DNA from: Alteribacter lacisalsi
GTDB lineage: Bacteria; Bacillota; Bacilli; Bacillales; Salisediminibacteriaceae
Length of the DNA stretch: 64,000 bases
Direction of reading: 5' to 3'
Assembly (NCBI RefSeq): GCF_003226345.1
Contig: NZ_PDOF01000001.1
Location: forward strand, 1,612,001-1,676,000
This document shows positions 1 to 10,129 of this stretch, one piece after another. Made by a program: the position numbers and the translations under genes. The first letter of the stretch is position 1, and every line of letters starts with the position of its first letter. The notes under the pieces are model-generated. The model did no database searches. It had not been told where the DNA came from and was given only the letters and a program-made list of their open reading frames with translations.

Positions 1-612
1 ATCCAGATCTTCTGTTAGCATGTCATAATTCACCATGCCTTGCCTTCTCGTTATAATACGTCCATCCGGGTCCAGCACGTAGGTGAGCGGCATACCAATG
101 ACCTGATAGGCTTTGGCAGCTTCGTCATTTTCATCCATGAGATTTGGATAGGTCACACCGAATTCGTCAAGGAATTTGTGAATATTATCATGATCCGACT
201 CCTGGGAAGTACGATTAAGACCGACGACGCGGACACCTTCATCATAATACTCATCGTGGATACGTGTCAGGTCGGGTTTTTCCTCCCTGCAAGGGGCACA
301 CCACGTCGCCCAGACATTCAAAATGACATAGTAACCCCTGAAGTCGGCAATCCCCATCTCCCCCTCTTCATCCACGAGCGGGAGCGGAATATCTTTTAAC
401 AGCATCCCCGGCTGAATACCTTCCTCGTCTGTTTCAATATATTGATCTGTATCCTGGGCACCGTTATCGGCGTTTTCTATTCCATCGTTTTCGAGATAAA
501 TGGCCAGTGGATCCTCAGCTGCACTGTCAGTCCGGTGATCATATATGACAAATACAGCAATCCCCAGAGCAGCGGTTAAGATAAGCAGGCTTGAAAGGTG
601 TCTGCCTTTCAT
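1..612 (-). CDS. TlpA/ResA-like membrane-anchored thioredoxin (3' end outside window)
   Basis: The reading frame is open from an ATG at 612 to the window edge, so the C-terminus is missing. The first ~20 residues are a hydrophobic signal-anchor. A poorly conserved acidic linker of about 60 residues follows, then a thioredoxin fold with the redox motif WCAPC inside the run NVWATWCAPCREE. The later GMPLTYVLD stretch carries the cis-proline that is typical of TlpA/ResA/StoA proteins. Family members are extracytoplasmic thiol-disulfide oxidoreductases that reduce apocytochrome c or spore and envelope proteins. The start is supported by a GGGGGAG Shine-Dalgarno just upstream. It is transcribed away from the YcgR/YcgQ pair. 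The exact paralogue (ResA, StoA or other) cannot be decided without neighbours. Confidence 0.85.
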   Translation of the reverse strand, partial: MKGRHLSSLLILTAALGIAVFVIYDHRTDSAAEDPLAIYLENDGIENADNGAQDTDQYIETDEEGIQPGMLLKDIPLPLVDEEGEMGIADFRGYYVILNVWATWCAPCREEKPDLTRIHDEYYDEGVRVVGLNRTSQESDHDNIHKFLDEFGVTYPNLMDENDEAAKAYQVIGMPLTYVLDPDGRIITRRQGMVNYDMLTEDLD

Positions 613-802
613 CTTGACTCCCCCTTTAATTCTCTTTTTACAGTATATCTTCTGAGCTTGGAAAACGGAATCATCCTGCCCAATTTCACATAAAGTTCAA
701 CGATTTATAATGTCCTTCTTCTGCATTCTATTTAATATGTCTTTTATATTACATTCTGCAGGCGGCGTTTACCTCCAAATATCCCTTTGATAGAATAATT
801 TA

Positions 803-817
803 ATGAAACTGTTTCAT
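803..817. promoter_or_regulatory. 15-bp perfect palindrome upstream of ycgR (candidate operator)
   Basis: The 7-1-7 inverted repeat ATGAAAC-T-GTTTCAT lies about 50 bp before the permease start, in the divergent gap. The 7-1-7 layout resembles Fur-family operators (Fur, Zur, PerR), but the bases match none of the consensus sequences I know. The regulator is unassigned. Confidence 0.4.
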
Positions 818-868
818 ATCTTGCATTAATAATCATAGAATATATCAAACGTTTTAGGAGACATTTTT

Positions 869-1939
869 ATGAAACCTCATCAGGTAAGAGCCTTCGGAAA
901 AGACCTCATCGGCATGGGGCTGCTTCTGTTGTTTCTAATCCTTTTTCTATTCAGTGACAGGCTGAGCAGTACCCAGTACATACAGGATCTCCCGGGAGCC
1001 TGGGTAAATGTGAACACGCTGTTTTTGAGTATCGTCATTGAAGCTGTTCCTTTTATTCTGCTTGGCGTTTTTGTGTCTGCCATGATTCAGATTTACGTGT
1101 CGGAAGAAACCATTCAGCGCTATCTCCCTAAAAATGCGATAGGGGCTTTGTTCCCGGCAGCAGTACTTGGTGCTATTTTCCCGCTCTGTGAGTGCGCCAT
1201 AGTACCGGTCGTTGCCCGCCTCGTGAAAAAAGGAATGCCGCTTCATGTAGGTGTTGTTTTTCTCGTTGCTGCACCGATTCTGAATCCGATAGTATTTGCC
1301 TCCACCTTCTTTGCTTTCGGTTCAAACTGGACTCATCCAGTCCTGCTGTCACGGATGGGACTCGCGTTTATTCTTTCTATTATAATCGGTTTCGTCCTAT
1401 ATATGCTGTTTAAGAACACCAGACAGTTAAGAGCCCAGGCTCAGAGCCTGACTGACCACGCTCATAATCATGAACATAATCACACTCACAGCAGCGGGGG
1501 AAAACCGACATTTATGACCCGTATTAAAGAAACCGTTTATCATGCCGTCGATGAATTCTTTCTGATGGGAAAATACTTAATCCTCGGAGCGCTGATCGCA
1601 GCTATGTTTCAGACCTTTCTTGACAGGTCGCTCCTGCAGACCATCGGAGCCAACGAGTATTCATCCACGCTTGTTATGATGGGATTTGCCTATCTGCTGT
1701 CACTCTGTTCGGAAGCGGACGCTTTTGTCGCCGCTTCGTTCCCGCAGTTTTCAGCCGGCTCACTCATTGCTTTTCTTGTATACGGACCGATGCTCGACCT
1801 GAAGAATACATTTATGCTTTTCGCATACTTCCGTGTTAAATTTGTTATTGCCTTCATGATTACAGTGACAATTACCGTATTTCTATCCATTCTTTTCGTC
1901 AATCGTTTTGTACTGCCAAACTGGTATATGTGGTTTTAG
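869..1939 (+). CDS. ycgR: Permease of the YcgR / DUF318 (COG0701) family
   Basis: This is a 356-residue integral membrane protein with about eight to nine hydrophobic segments. The two conserved family signatures are present: PLCECAIVPVVARL with the following APILNPIVFAS (about residues 108-150), and LCSEADAFVAASF (about 280-292). Between the two membrane halves lies a cytoplasmic loop rich in histidine (HAHNHEHNHTHS, about residues 193-205), which suggests metal binding. The family covers poorly characterised permeases, including arsenic- and metal-linked members. B. subtilis YcgR is the nearest relative I recognise. The start ATG has TAGGAG upstream. It is followed after 12 bp by the YcgQ-type gene, so the two form an operon. 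A palindrome at 803-817 may control both. The substrate is unknown; a divalent metal is an inference from the histidine loop. Confidence 0.8.
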   Translation: MKPHQVRAFGKDLIGMGLLLLFLILFLFSDRLSSTQYIQDLPGAWVNVNTLFLSIVIEAVPFILLGVFVSAMIQIYVSEETIQRYLPKNAIGALFPAAVLGAIFPLCECAIVPVVARLVKKGMPLHVGVVFLVAAPILNPIVFASTFFAFGSNWTHPVLLSRMGLAFILSIIIGFVLYMLFKNTRQLRAQAQSLTDHAHNHEHNHTHSSGGKPTFMTRIKETVYHAVDEFFLMGKYLILGALIAAMFQTFLDRSLLQTIGANEYSSTLVMMGFAYLLSLCSEADAFVAASFPQFSAGSLIAFLVYGPMLDLKNTFMLFAYFRVKFVIAFMITVTITVFLSILFVNRFVLPNWYMWF

Positions 1940-1951
1940 GGGGAGTTTTCA

Positions 1952-2959
1952 TTGAGAGAGTATGATTTTTCGTTTCACGCTTTTATTCAGGGGATTATCC
2001 TGATTGGATTTGCTCTACTGATGCTCTGGTTTGTTCTGAGCGGCAACATTGTTTATTATATTGCACCTAAAATGATGCCTTTTGTTTACTTTGGCCTTGT
2101 CACCTTCTTTATTCTGGGGATCGTTCAGGTGTTCAGAAGTACAAAGAAAAATGACAGCAGTGGAGCCGCATGCACCTGTGGGCATGATCACAGGATCCCT
2201 GGCCCGCCGATTGTAAAACTGCTCATCTACAGTATCTTTATCCTGCCGGTATTAATGGGGTTTGTCCTCCCGGATCGTGCCCTAGACAGTTCGGTAGCCT
2301 CTAACCGGGGAATGATATACGGAAGCGGAAATTCCCCAAGCGCAGATGCTGCCCAGGAGGCCGGGCGCCAGACTGAGGCCGCTGAAACGGCTGAAGAAGA
2401 GCAGAGTACTGCCGATGAGTACCTGGAAGACCCGGAAGGCTATATGGAAAGTCTTGAAGCTGACACATCCGGTACCGGAGAAGCACCATCGCCTGACGAG
2501 ATGGATGAGCACTTTACAGTAGAGGATTTCTACGATCAGGAAGGCTTTGACCAGTATTACGTTGAGCTTGCAGAAAAGCTGAAGCATGAAGATGTCATTA
2601 CCGTGACCGAAGACAACTACCTTGATATTATGACCGTAATGGATGTGCATCTTGACGAGTTCATCGGAAAAGACATCGAGATGATCGGTTTTGCGTTCCG
2701 CGAGCCTGATTTTGATGACCACCAGCTGGTTGCTGCCCGCTTTTCCATGACATGCTGTACAGCTGACGCAGGTGTTTATGGAACGCTGATTGAAAGCAGT
2801 CATGCGAAAGAAATTGAAGAGGATACCTGGATCCACGTTTACGGAACCATCAAAGAAGGGGAATACAACGGCTACCGCCTTCCTGTTATTACAGATGCCG
2901 ATCTGAATGAGGTTGAAGAGCCTGATTCTCCCTATGTGTATCCAAGCTTCAGATTTTAA
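1952..2959 (+). CDS. ycgQ: YcgQ-like membrane protein, TIGR03943/DUF1980 family permease subunit
   Basis: The start is TTG at 1952 preceded by GGGGGAG. The 335-residue protein has two N-terminal membrane helices, a cysteine/histidine pocket (CTCGHDH, about residues 73-79), a third hydrophobic segment near 90-105, a long acidic low-complexity linker (about 120-185), and a C-terminal extracytoplasmic domain containing the conserved SMTCCTADAG motif. Family members are almost always paired with a COG0701 permease, as here, and the pair is thought to act as one transporter. The Cys/His clusters are consistent with a metal cargo, but this has not been shown for this pair. A terminator follows at 2993-3015. 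Confidence 0.8.
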   Translation: MREYDFSFHAFIQGIILIGFALLMLWFVLSGNIVYYIAPKMMPFVYFGLVTFFILGIVQVFRSTKKNDSSGAACTCGHDHRIPGPPIVKLLIYSIFILPVLMGFVLPDRALDSSVASNRGMIYGSGNSPSADAAQEAGRQTEAAETAEEEQSTADEYLEDPEGYMESLEADTSGTGEAPSPDEMDEHFTVEDFYDQEGFDQYYVELAEKLKHEDVITVTEDNYLDIMTVMDVHLDEFIGKDIEMIGFAFREPDFDDHQLVAARFSMTCCTADAGVYGTLIESSHAKEIEEDTWIHVYGTIKEGEYNGYRLPVITDADLNEVEEPDSPYVYPSFRF

Positions 2960-2960
2960 T

Positions 2961-3140
2961 GGAGGCTGGGACAAAACTCAGCTAAATAGAAAGACCCTCA
3001 TCGTTGGTGAGGGCCTTTTGCTTTGGGGAGCATTTAATGGTTGATTGTTCAAAAACACACTCGCTTGCCGCGGGCAAGGCTTCAGCTAACCGGGGAAGAT
3101 CGAGCAAAAACCAGGTGAAAAACAAATAGAATTTGCATTA
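2961..3140. repeat. Remnant of an interspersed repeat (322-bp gap after ycgQ)
   Basis: The run GGAGGCTGGGACAAAA matches the outer end of the elements at 6434-6497 and 32490-32728. The segment around 3062-3110 (cgcttgccgcgggcaagg) matches the GC-rich core seen in the other copies. The matching right end is missing, so this is a degraded copy. No gene is visible between 2960 and 3281. Confidence 0.5.
2993..3015 (+). terminator. Rho-independent terminator after ycgRQ
   Basis: The stem GACCCTCA / TGAGGGCC is followed by CTTTTGCTTT, right after the ycgQ stop. Confidence 0.7.
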
Positions 3141-3202
3141 ATGGCGGTGAACTTGAGAAAGTACACCGCCCGACAGGCTTATCAAACATTTTTAAACATA
3201 CA

Positions 3203-3246
3203 AAACGGTGACAACGATCGAAAAGCGATCATTGTCACCGTTTTTT
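3203..3246 (-). terminator. Terminator of the PTS IIA gene (possibly bidirectional)
   Basis: There is a long stem AACGGTGACAA(C/T)GATCG around a 4-nt loop. T-rich tracts lie on both sides, and the stem sits just past the stop codon at 3282. Confidence 0.85.
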
Positions 3247-3281
3247 ACTTAGTTAGAGACTGTTTTATCCCAAGCCCCGTT

Positions 3282-3818
3282 CTATTTTGTAATCGTAAGG
3301 ATCGTCGTTTCTCCGCGGGAAACGTCAATGTTTTCTTCTTTTTTAAGTTCTCCTGCTTCATCACCATTTGTAATAATGATCGGCGTGATCGTGCTTTCCG
3401 CTTTTTCATTTACAAGGTCCATATCGAAAGTAATCAGTTTGTCACCAGGAGCTACTTTATCCCCTTCTTTTACAAAAGATTCAAAGCCTTCTCCCTGCAT
3501 ATTTACTGTTTCAATTCCGATATGAATAAGGATTTCTGCGCCGTTGACCGTCTTCAGCCCTACTGCATGCTTTGTCGGGAATACCTGCATTACTTCAGCG
3601 TGTACCGGAGCTACGACTGTTCCTTCTGTCGGTTTAATGGCTACGCCGTCCCCCATCATTTTCTCTGCAAAAGTAGGGTCAGGAACTTCTGAGAGGGGCA
3701 GCGCCTGTCCTGTCAGAGGAGCTACCAGTACATCCTTTCCGTCTGCTTCCGGCATCTTTACCTCGGCCTTCTCCTGCTTTTCTTCTTTCTTATCAAGTCC
3801 AAAAAGTTTCTTAAGCAT
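3282..3818 (-). CDS. crr: PTS glucose-type IIA component (EIIA-Glc / Crr-like)
   Basis: The protein has 178 residues. An N-terminal charged linker of ~25 residues precedes a single EIIA-Glc domain. The two active-site histidines of the family are visible: FPTKHAVGL (first His) and ILIHIGIETV (phosphorylated His). The protein would take phosphate from HPr and pass it to a separate membrane IIBC, since no IIB or IIC domain is attached. It stands alone with its own terminator. Free IIA-Glc proteins in Bacillales include YpqE; which sugar permease is served cannot be read from here. An AAGG-type ribosome site precedes the ATG. Confidence 0.9.
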   Translation of the reverse strand: MLKKLFGLDKKEEKQEKAEVKMPEADGKDVLVAPLTGQALPLSEVPDPTFAEKMMGDGVAIKPTEGTVVAPVHAEVMQVFPTKHAVGLKTVNGAEILIHIGIETVNMQGEGFESFVKEGDKVAPGDKLITFDMDLVNEKAESTITPIIITNGDEAGELKKEENIDVSRGETTILTITK

Positions 3819-4018
3819 ATTGAATCACCTTTCTTTCTGATTTGTATGTACATGTTCCACGCAAAGATACATTTTAAACGACATCCGGCATTCCTGTAAA
3901 CAATAAGAGACCTCCTGCCTGGATCGTTTTCCATCATCCAACCGGGGAACACGAACATTTTTTCATTGGAAATTAAATAAGTTCGTTTTTTACTCTTTTT
4001 CTGCCCGTTCCATTGTGC

Positions 4019-4024
4019 TATAAT
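4019..4024 (+). promoter_or_regulatory. -10 element of the xpt promoter
   Basis: A perfect TATAAT lies about 20 bp before the riboswitch aptamer. The -35 box is not clear. Confidence 0.5.
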
Positions 4025-4042
4025 CAGGTCATTCATAACAAA

Positions 4043-6391
<2,349 letters not shown>

Positions 6392-6433
6392 TAAGCTTCA
6401 GGCCGATGAGCATCTGAATAACCGTGTAATGGC

Positions 6434-6497
6434 AGAGGCCGGGACAGAAGTGTTTTTCAGACAAAATTCCGAACACTTTCTTTATGTCCCGGCCTCT
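6434..6497. repeat. 64-bp inverted-repeat element, core-less member of the GGGACA family; likely terminator
   Basis: The arms AGAGGCCGGGACA and TGTCCCGGCCTCT are perfect complements, with an inner AAGTGTT / GAACACTT pair. The tail TTTTTCTT makes it able to end the xpt operon. The outer ends match those of the element at 32490-32728. Confidence 0.75.
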
Positions 6498-6528
6498 TTT
6501 TCTTCAGTTTAAATTTGTACCGGATTCA

Positions 6529-7395
6529 TCAATTACCATCGATCATACGATAGATGGCTTCGGCGACACCTGCTTCTGTGTTTGCTCCGGTAATATAACA
6601 GCTTACAGCCTTCACTTCATCCGCTGCGTTGGCCATGGCGATTCCTGTACCTGCAGCCTTCAGCATACTTAAATCGTTGAAATTGTCACCAATGGCAGCT
6701 GTTTGATTCATAGGAATCCCCATATTCTGTGCAACCTGCTCCAGGGCCTGTCCTTTTGTCGCATGAACATGGGTAATCTCAAGGTTTTCCGAAGCGGAAG
6801 CACTAACCGCGATACTTCCTAGTTTACGAAGTCTCTCCGCTGCCTTTTCCCGCTTGCTTCCGTCTTTGGAAAAGGCGAGCAGTTTAAGAAGACTGACCCC
6901 CTGGTTAAGAATCTGATCGTAGTCTTCCGTAACCGTAACTGCCCCTTCCTTAAATCGGGCTTCCGCTACCCTCATCACCTGATCGTACGACTCGAATTCC
7001 CCCGTACTGAGCATAATGTCCGCTACAATCTGCAGACCCTTCTGCTCGTCTTCTGTATAGGAGCCCTTTCCTGTGTATATTTCGTAGTAAACCCCTTCAT
7101 CTCGAAGAATGTCTGCCGCCCGTCTGTATAAAGAGCGGGACATCGTTACTTGTGAGTAAATATCCCCGTCTTTCTGTCTTATTTCTGCTCCGTTCACACA
7201 GATGAGCGGAAGCCTGATGCCTACTTCCTTTAACGGTACTACAGCTTCCGTAAAGTCACGTCCTGTTGCCACTGCAACTGTGACTCCTTTTGATTCGGCA
7301 TACCGGATCGCTTCAGCATTCTTTTTTGGGATCCTTCTTTCACTATCCAATAGCGTTCCATCCATATCCGTGGCAATCAGCTTGATTCCTGACAT
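6529..7395 (-). CDS. Cof-type HAD-IIB family phosphatase
   Basis: I chose the ATG at 7395 because a GGAGG lies seven bases upstream. An adjacent ATG at 7398 is possible, but the much longer upstream reading has no support. The 288-residue protein has HAD motif I at the very N-terminus (DMDGTLLD), motif II in VAVATGRD, the type IIB cap in the middle, and motif IV near the end (AIGDNFNDLSML). Members dephosphorylate sugar phosphates, FMN, PLP or similar small molecules, and substrates cannot be predicted from sequence. It sits between two unrelated operons and points away from the carotenoid arm. A repeat/terminator separates it from the permease. Confidence 0.88.
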   Translation of the reverse strand: MSGIKLIATDMDGTLLDSERRIPKKNAEAIRYAESKGVTVAVATGRDFTEAVVPLKEVGIRLPLICVNGAEIRQKDGDIYSQVTMSRSLYRRAADILRDEGVYYEIYTGKGSYTEDEQKGLQIVADIMLSTGEFESYDQVMRVAEARFKEGAVTVTEDYDQILNQGVSLLKLLAFSKDGSKREKAAERLRKLGSIAVSASASENLEITHVHATKGQALEQVAQNMGIPMNQTAAIGDNFNDLSMLKAAGTGIAMANAADEVKAVSCYITGANTEAGVAEAIYRMIDGN

Positions 7396-7463
7396 CATAT
7401 ATCCTCCATTATATCGGTCCGGTACTCCCCGCAAATCAGTGTACACCCCTGCTCTTTTCACGA

Positions 7464-7469
7464 TATAAT
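7464..7469 (+). promoter_or_regulatory. -10 element for the rightward carotenoid arm
   Basis: A perfect TATAAT lies 30 bp before the cruF-like start. The -35 hexamer is weak (GTACAC at 17 bp). Confidence 0.4.
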
Positions 7470-7498
7470 GACAGTCAGACAGAAGGGAGTTTACATGT

Positions 7499-8317
7499 AT
7501 GGAGAAAACCGACCGGTATCTTTTCCGTTTTTTTATTTTCTGGTACATATGCGGTGTGTTTCTGCTCAGTTTTGACCTGGTGCCTCCATGGTTAGAATGG
7601 GCAAATGTCGTGTTTTTAATTACAGCAGGCTTTCTGGCCATGCTCTTTTTTTACCGTACATACGGAAAGATTCTTGGCCTTGTTCTCATTGGCGGGATCT
7701 TCATCCTGTCTATGGCCCTTGAATCCTTCGGCGTTGCTACCGGCTTGTTCTTCGGTAACTACGAATACCGGACTGACTTTGGCCCGAAAATGATTGGTGT
7801 ACCTGTTACAATTGGATTCGCCTGGGTGATGGTAATAGCCACCTCCCACGTCCTGATGAAGCCCGTTACGAATGCAACCGGAAAATTCGCCATCATTGTT
7901 TACCCTGTACTCGGCGCCTTCACAGCTACTGCGATGGACCTGATTATCGATCCTGTAGCCTATGACGTCAAAGAATACTGGGTATGGCTTGAAGGCGGCT
8001 TTTACTATGGCATTCCATTTTCCAACTATGCAGGATGGTTCATACTCAGCTTTATTCTCCACTTGATTGTATTCATACTAACTAAACGTCATAAAGGATG
8101 GCAGACAGACAGCTCGGAATGGAGTTTTCGCATGGCCTGGCTGTATGGAATGATGACAGCCATGTTCATGGCAGTCGCTGTTGTAAACGGTCTGTTCCTG
8201 GCTTTCTTCACAACGCTTGCGGCACTTATCATCGTTTATACCTTTTATTTTACTCCCCGATTCTTAGGAACCTTGAAGGAGGGCGGCCGCTATTCACAGC
8301 AGAAAACCGGCATTTGA
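7499..8317 (+). CDS. CruF-like carotenoid hydratase (DUF422 membrane protein)
   Basis: A 272-residue membrane protein with about seven helices, of the carotenoid biosynthesis protein / CruF family. The diagnostic segment is TAMDLIIDPVAYDVKEYWVW followed by YYGIPFSNYAGWF. CruF enzymes add water to an end-group double bond of acyclic carotenoids. In C30 producers of the Planococcus/Halobacillus type a hydratase creates the hydroxyl that is later glycosylated. The ATG at 7499 has AAGGGAG upstream. The stop overlaps the downstream acyltransferase frame. It is the first gene of a four-gene rightward operon. Assignment to carotenoids rests on both family and context. The position attacked (C-1 or C-5) cannot be told. 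Confidence 0.82.
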   Translation: MEKTDRYLFRFFIFWYICGVFLLSFDLVPPWLEWANVVFLITAGFLAMLFFYRTYGKILGLVLIGGIFILSMALESFGVATGLFFGNYEYRTDFGPKMIGVPVTIGFAWVMVIATSHVLMKPVTNATGKFAIIVYPVLGAFTATAMDLIIDPVAYDVKEYWVWLEGGFYYGIPFSNYAGWFILSFILHLIVFILTKRHKGWQTDSSEWSFRMAWLYGMMTAMFMAVAVVNGLFLAFFTTLAALIIVYTFYFTPRFLGTLKEGGRYSQQKTGI

Positions 8318-9020
8318 AGCTGTTTTTTCCCTCTATAACAGACGTCTGTTAAAAAAGCATTTTCATCATGTTTCCTGTGAAAACAACTGGCGCCCCTCCG
8401 GCAGAGGCGCCCTGTTTTTAATTAATCACAGTTCCTGGTGGGACAGTCTTGTTCTGTTTCAACTGAACCGGGAACTTCTCAGGACAGACGGATATGCCCT
8501 CATGAGCGAGGAGGGCCTCAGACGCTTTCCCTTTTTCAGAAAGATCGGCGCTTTCCCTGTAAATGCCGCTTCCTATACGTCGGTTCTGCGCTCTTTGAAG
8601 GAAGCTGCAGTCCTCTTAAACAGTGGAAAGTGCTTGTTTCTTTTTCCTCAGGGTGATGAATTCCACTTGGATATAAGGCCTCTCCAGTTTCAGAGCGGGG
8701 CTGCCTTTCTTCTAAAAGAAGCACCTCATTGCGATTTGGTACCGGTCACTTTTTATCACACTCTCCTCCACGAACAGCACCCTGAGTTCTTTATCCGGGT
8801 CGGATCGTCACTTGCTTTTGATTCACAGGTCCCCCGAAAGGAGCTTACAATTCAGCTCGAAAATCAGCTTACAGAGCAGCTTGATGGGCTTAAAAACGAT
8901 GTGATGAACGAGAAAACGGAGAGCTTCAGGCCTGTTGTGCGGGGCCGGGAAACCATCGGGGACCGATGGTACAGCATTAAGCAGAGTCTCCCCCGTCTCT
9001 TCGGGAGGGCCGGCCGATGA
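8292..9020 (+). CDS. PlsC-like acyltransferase of carotenoid cluster, apparent ATT start
   Basis: The first ordinary start in this frame (ATG 8502) would cut off the catalytic HX4D motif. The frame, however, is open back to a TGA at 8274 and encodes a normal acyltransferase N-terminus (FEAVFSLYNRRLLKKHF, then NHSSWWD with H-X4-D). No ATG, GTG or TTG exists in that stretch. A perfect AGGAGG at 8277-8282 sits nine bases before an ATT at 8292, giving 242 residues, the expected size. The second motif FPQG (in LFLFPQGDEF) is present. Family members transfer fatty acids; S. aureus CrtO acylates the sugar of staphyloxanthin, and this gene fits that role although it is PlsC-like. It overlaps cruF by 26 bp and the glycosyltransferase by 4 bp. 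A sequencing error or another rare start remains possible. Confidence 0.75.
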   Translation: MHSRKPAFEAVFSLYNRRLLKKHFHHVSCENNWRPSGRGALFLINHSSWWDSLVLFQLNRELLRTDGYALMSEEGLRRFPFFRKIGAFPVNAASYTSVLRSLKEAAVLLNSGKCLFLFPQGDEFHLDIRPLQFQSGAAFLLKEAPHCDLVPVTFYHTLLHEQHPEFFIRVGSSLAFDSQVPRKELTIQLENQLTEQLDGLKNDVMNEKTESFRPVVRGRETIGDRWYSIKQSLPRLFGRAGR

Positions 9021-10129
9021 CCGTATGGATTCTTACTGCGGTTCTTGCCGTCTCTATTGTGATTACGGGACTTAATACATTCCTTCTCCCACGACTGAAA
9101 ACAGATCGGAAAGCGGACAGACATCCACCTTCTGTTGATGTATTTGTGCCCCTTCGCAACGAGGAACGAAACGTACCGGATTTGATTGCCAGTCTTAAGG
9201 GTCTGACAGCCCCGAATCTGACTTTTTTCCTGCTTGATGACGGTTCCTCTGACCGCACGGGAGAGCTGCTTACTGCTTTGACAGATGATGACCCCCGTTT
9301 CTATCTGCTGAAAGGGAAACCGCTTCCTGAAGCCTGGGTAGGAAAAGTACATGCCTGTCATCAGTTATCCAAAAACGGAAGCGGAGAATTTGCACTGTTT
9401 GTGGATGCTGACGTCCGGCTTGCACATGGCACAGTGGAAAGTCTGCTTTCTTGTTTTAAACGACCTGAAACAGGCCTCGTGACGGGATTTCCAAAAACAC
9501 CAGCCAAAGGAGTGCTCGGGTCTCTTCTGATTCCGATGCAGCATTTTGTTGTACACTTTCATCTGCCGGTGCTTCTCGCTAATTACACGACCTTTGCCCC
9601 TGCTACTGCTGCCCATGGGGCCTTCATGATGTTCCGGCGCTCAGCCTACGAGAAAGCCGGCGGGCACAAAGCAGTAAAGTCCTCCCTTGTGGAGGATGTG
9701 CATCTTGCCCGCCAGATGAAAAAAAGCGGATATCGTGTAACACTGGCCAATGTTTCAGATGCGGTAACATGCTATATGTATGAGACAGACCGGGAAGTGT
9801 GGGAAGGTTTTTCGAAAAATCTGTTCCCGGGACTCGGTCGTTCCTTGCCCCTTGCTGTCTTTGTTACATTGTTTTATCTGTTGTTTTACACAGCTCCTGG
9901 CATATTTGCAATTTTAGTACTCCTGGGCAGCCTGGAGATGGTATGGCTCCTTCCCTATTCTCTTGGAGTCGTTCATAAGGGAATCGTCGACTGGTCTGTC
10001 AGACAGAAGCTGTGGCTGTGCATTCTGATGCCCGCTTCGGCTCTTATGACTGTCGTCCTTCTCTGGTATTCGGCTTTCCTTGGTGTGTTCAGACGGGGGT
10101 TCAGTTGGAAAGGAAGGGTTTATAAATGA
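9017..10129 (+). CDS. crtQ: Glycosyltransferase family 2, CrtQ-like
   Basis: A 370-residue GT2 enzyme: an N-terminal membrane anchor (about 1-22), the nucleotide-sugar site VPLRNEE with LLDDGSSDRTGE, the metal-binding LFVDADVRL, an acceptor region with SLVEDVHLARQ, and two to three C-terminal membrane helices. CrtQ of S. aureus glucosylates diaponeurosporenoic acid, and the same domain order and membrane tail are seen here. It overlaps the acyltransferase (ATGA) and the crtP-like gene (ATGA), so the three are translationally coupled. The likely acceptor is the hydroxylated or carboxylated C30 carotenoid. The sugar is unknown. Confidence 0.82.
   Translation: MTVWILTAVLAVSIVITGLNTFLLPRLKTDRKADRHPPSVDVFVPLRNEERNVPDLIASLKGLTAPNLTFFLLDDGSSDRTGELLTALTDDDPRFYLLKGKPLPEAWVGKVHACHQLSKNGSGEFALFVDADVRLAHGTVESLLSCFKRPETGLVTGFPKTPAKGVLGSLLIPMQHFVVHFHLPVLLANYTTFAPATAAHGAFMMFRRSAYEKAGGHKAVKSSLVEDVHLARQMKKSGYRVTLANVSDAVTCYMYETDREVWEGFSKNLFPGLGRSLPLAVFVTLFYLLFYTAPGIFAILVLLGSLEMVWLLPYSLGVVHKGIVDWSVRQKLWLCILMPASALMTVVLLWYSAFLGVFRRGFSWKGRVYK

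Noticed and set aside
2282-2974. A 230-codon frame antisense to ycgQ
   Set aside because: It is fully inside a better supported gene, has no ribosome site and no recognisable domain.
3141-3692. A 183-codon plus-strand frame over the PTS IIA gene
   Set aside because: It runs through the terminator and antisense to crr; cysteine/phenylalanine-rich shadow sequence.
8502-9020. A short acyltransferase starting at ATG 8502
   Set aside because: It would lack the catalytic HX4D motif, which is intact in frame just upstream; the longer ATT-initiated reading is preferred.
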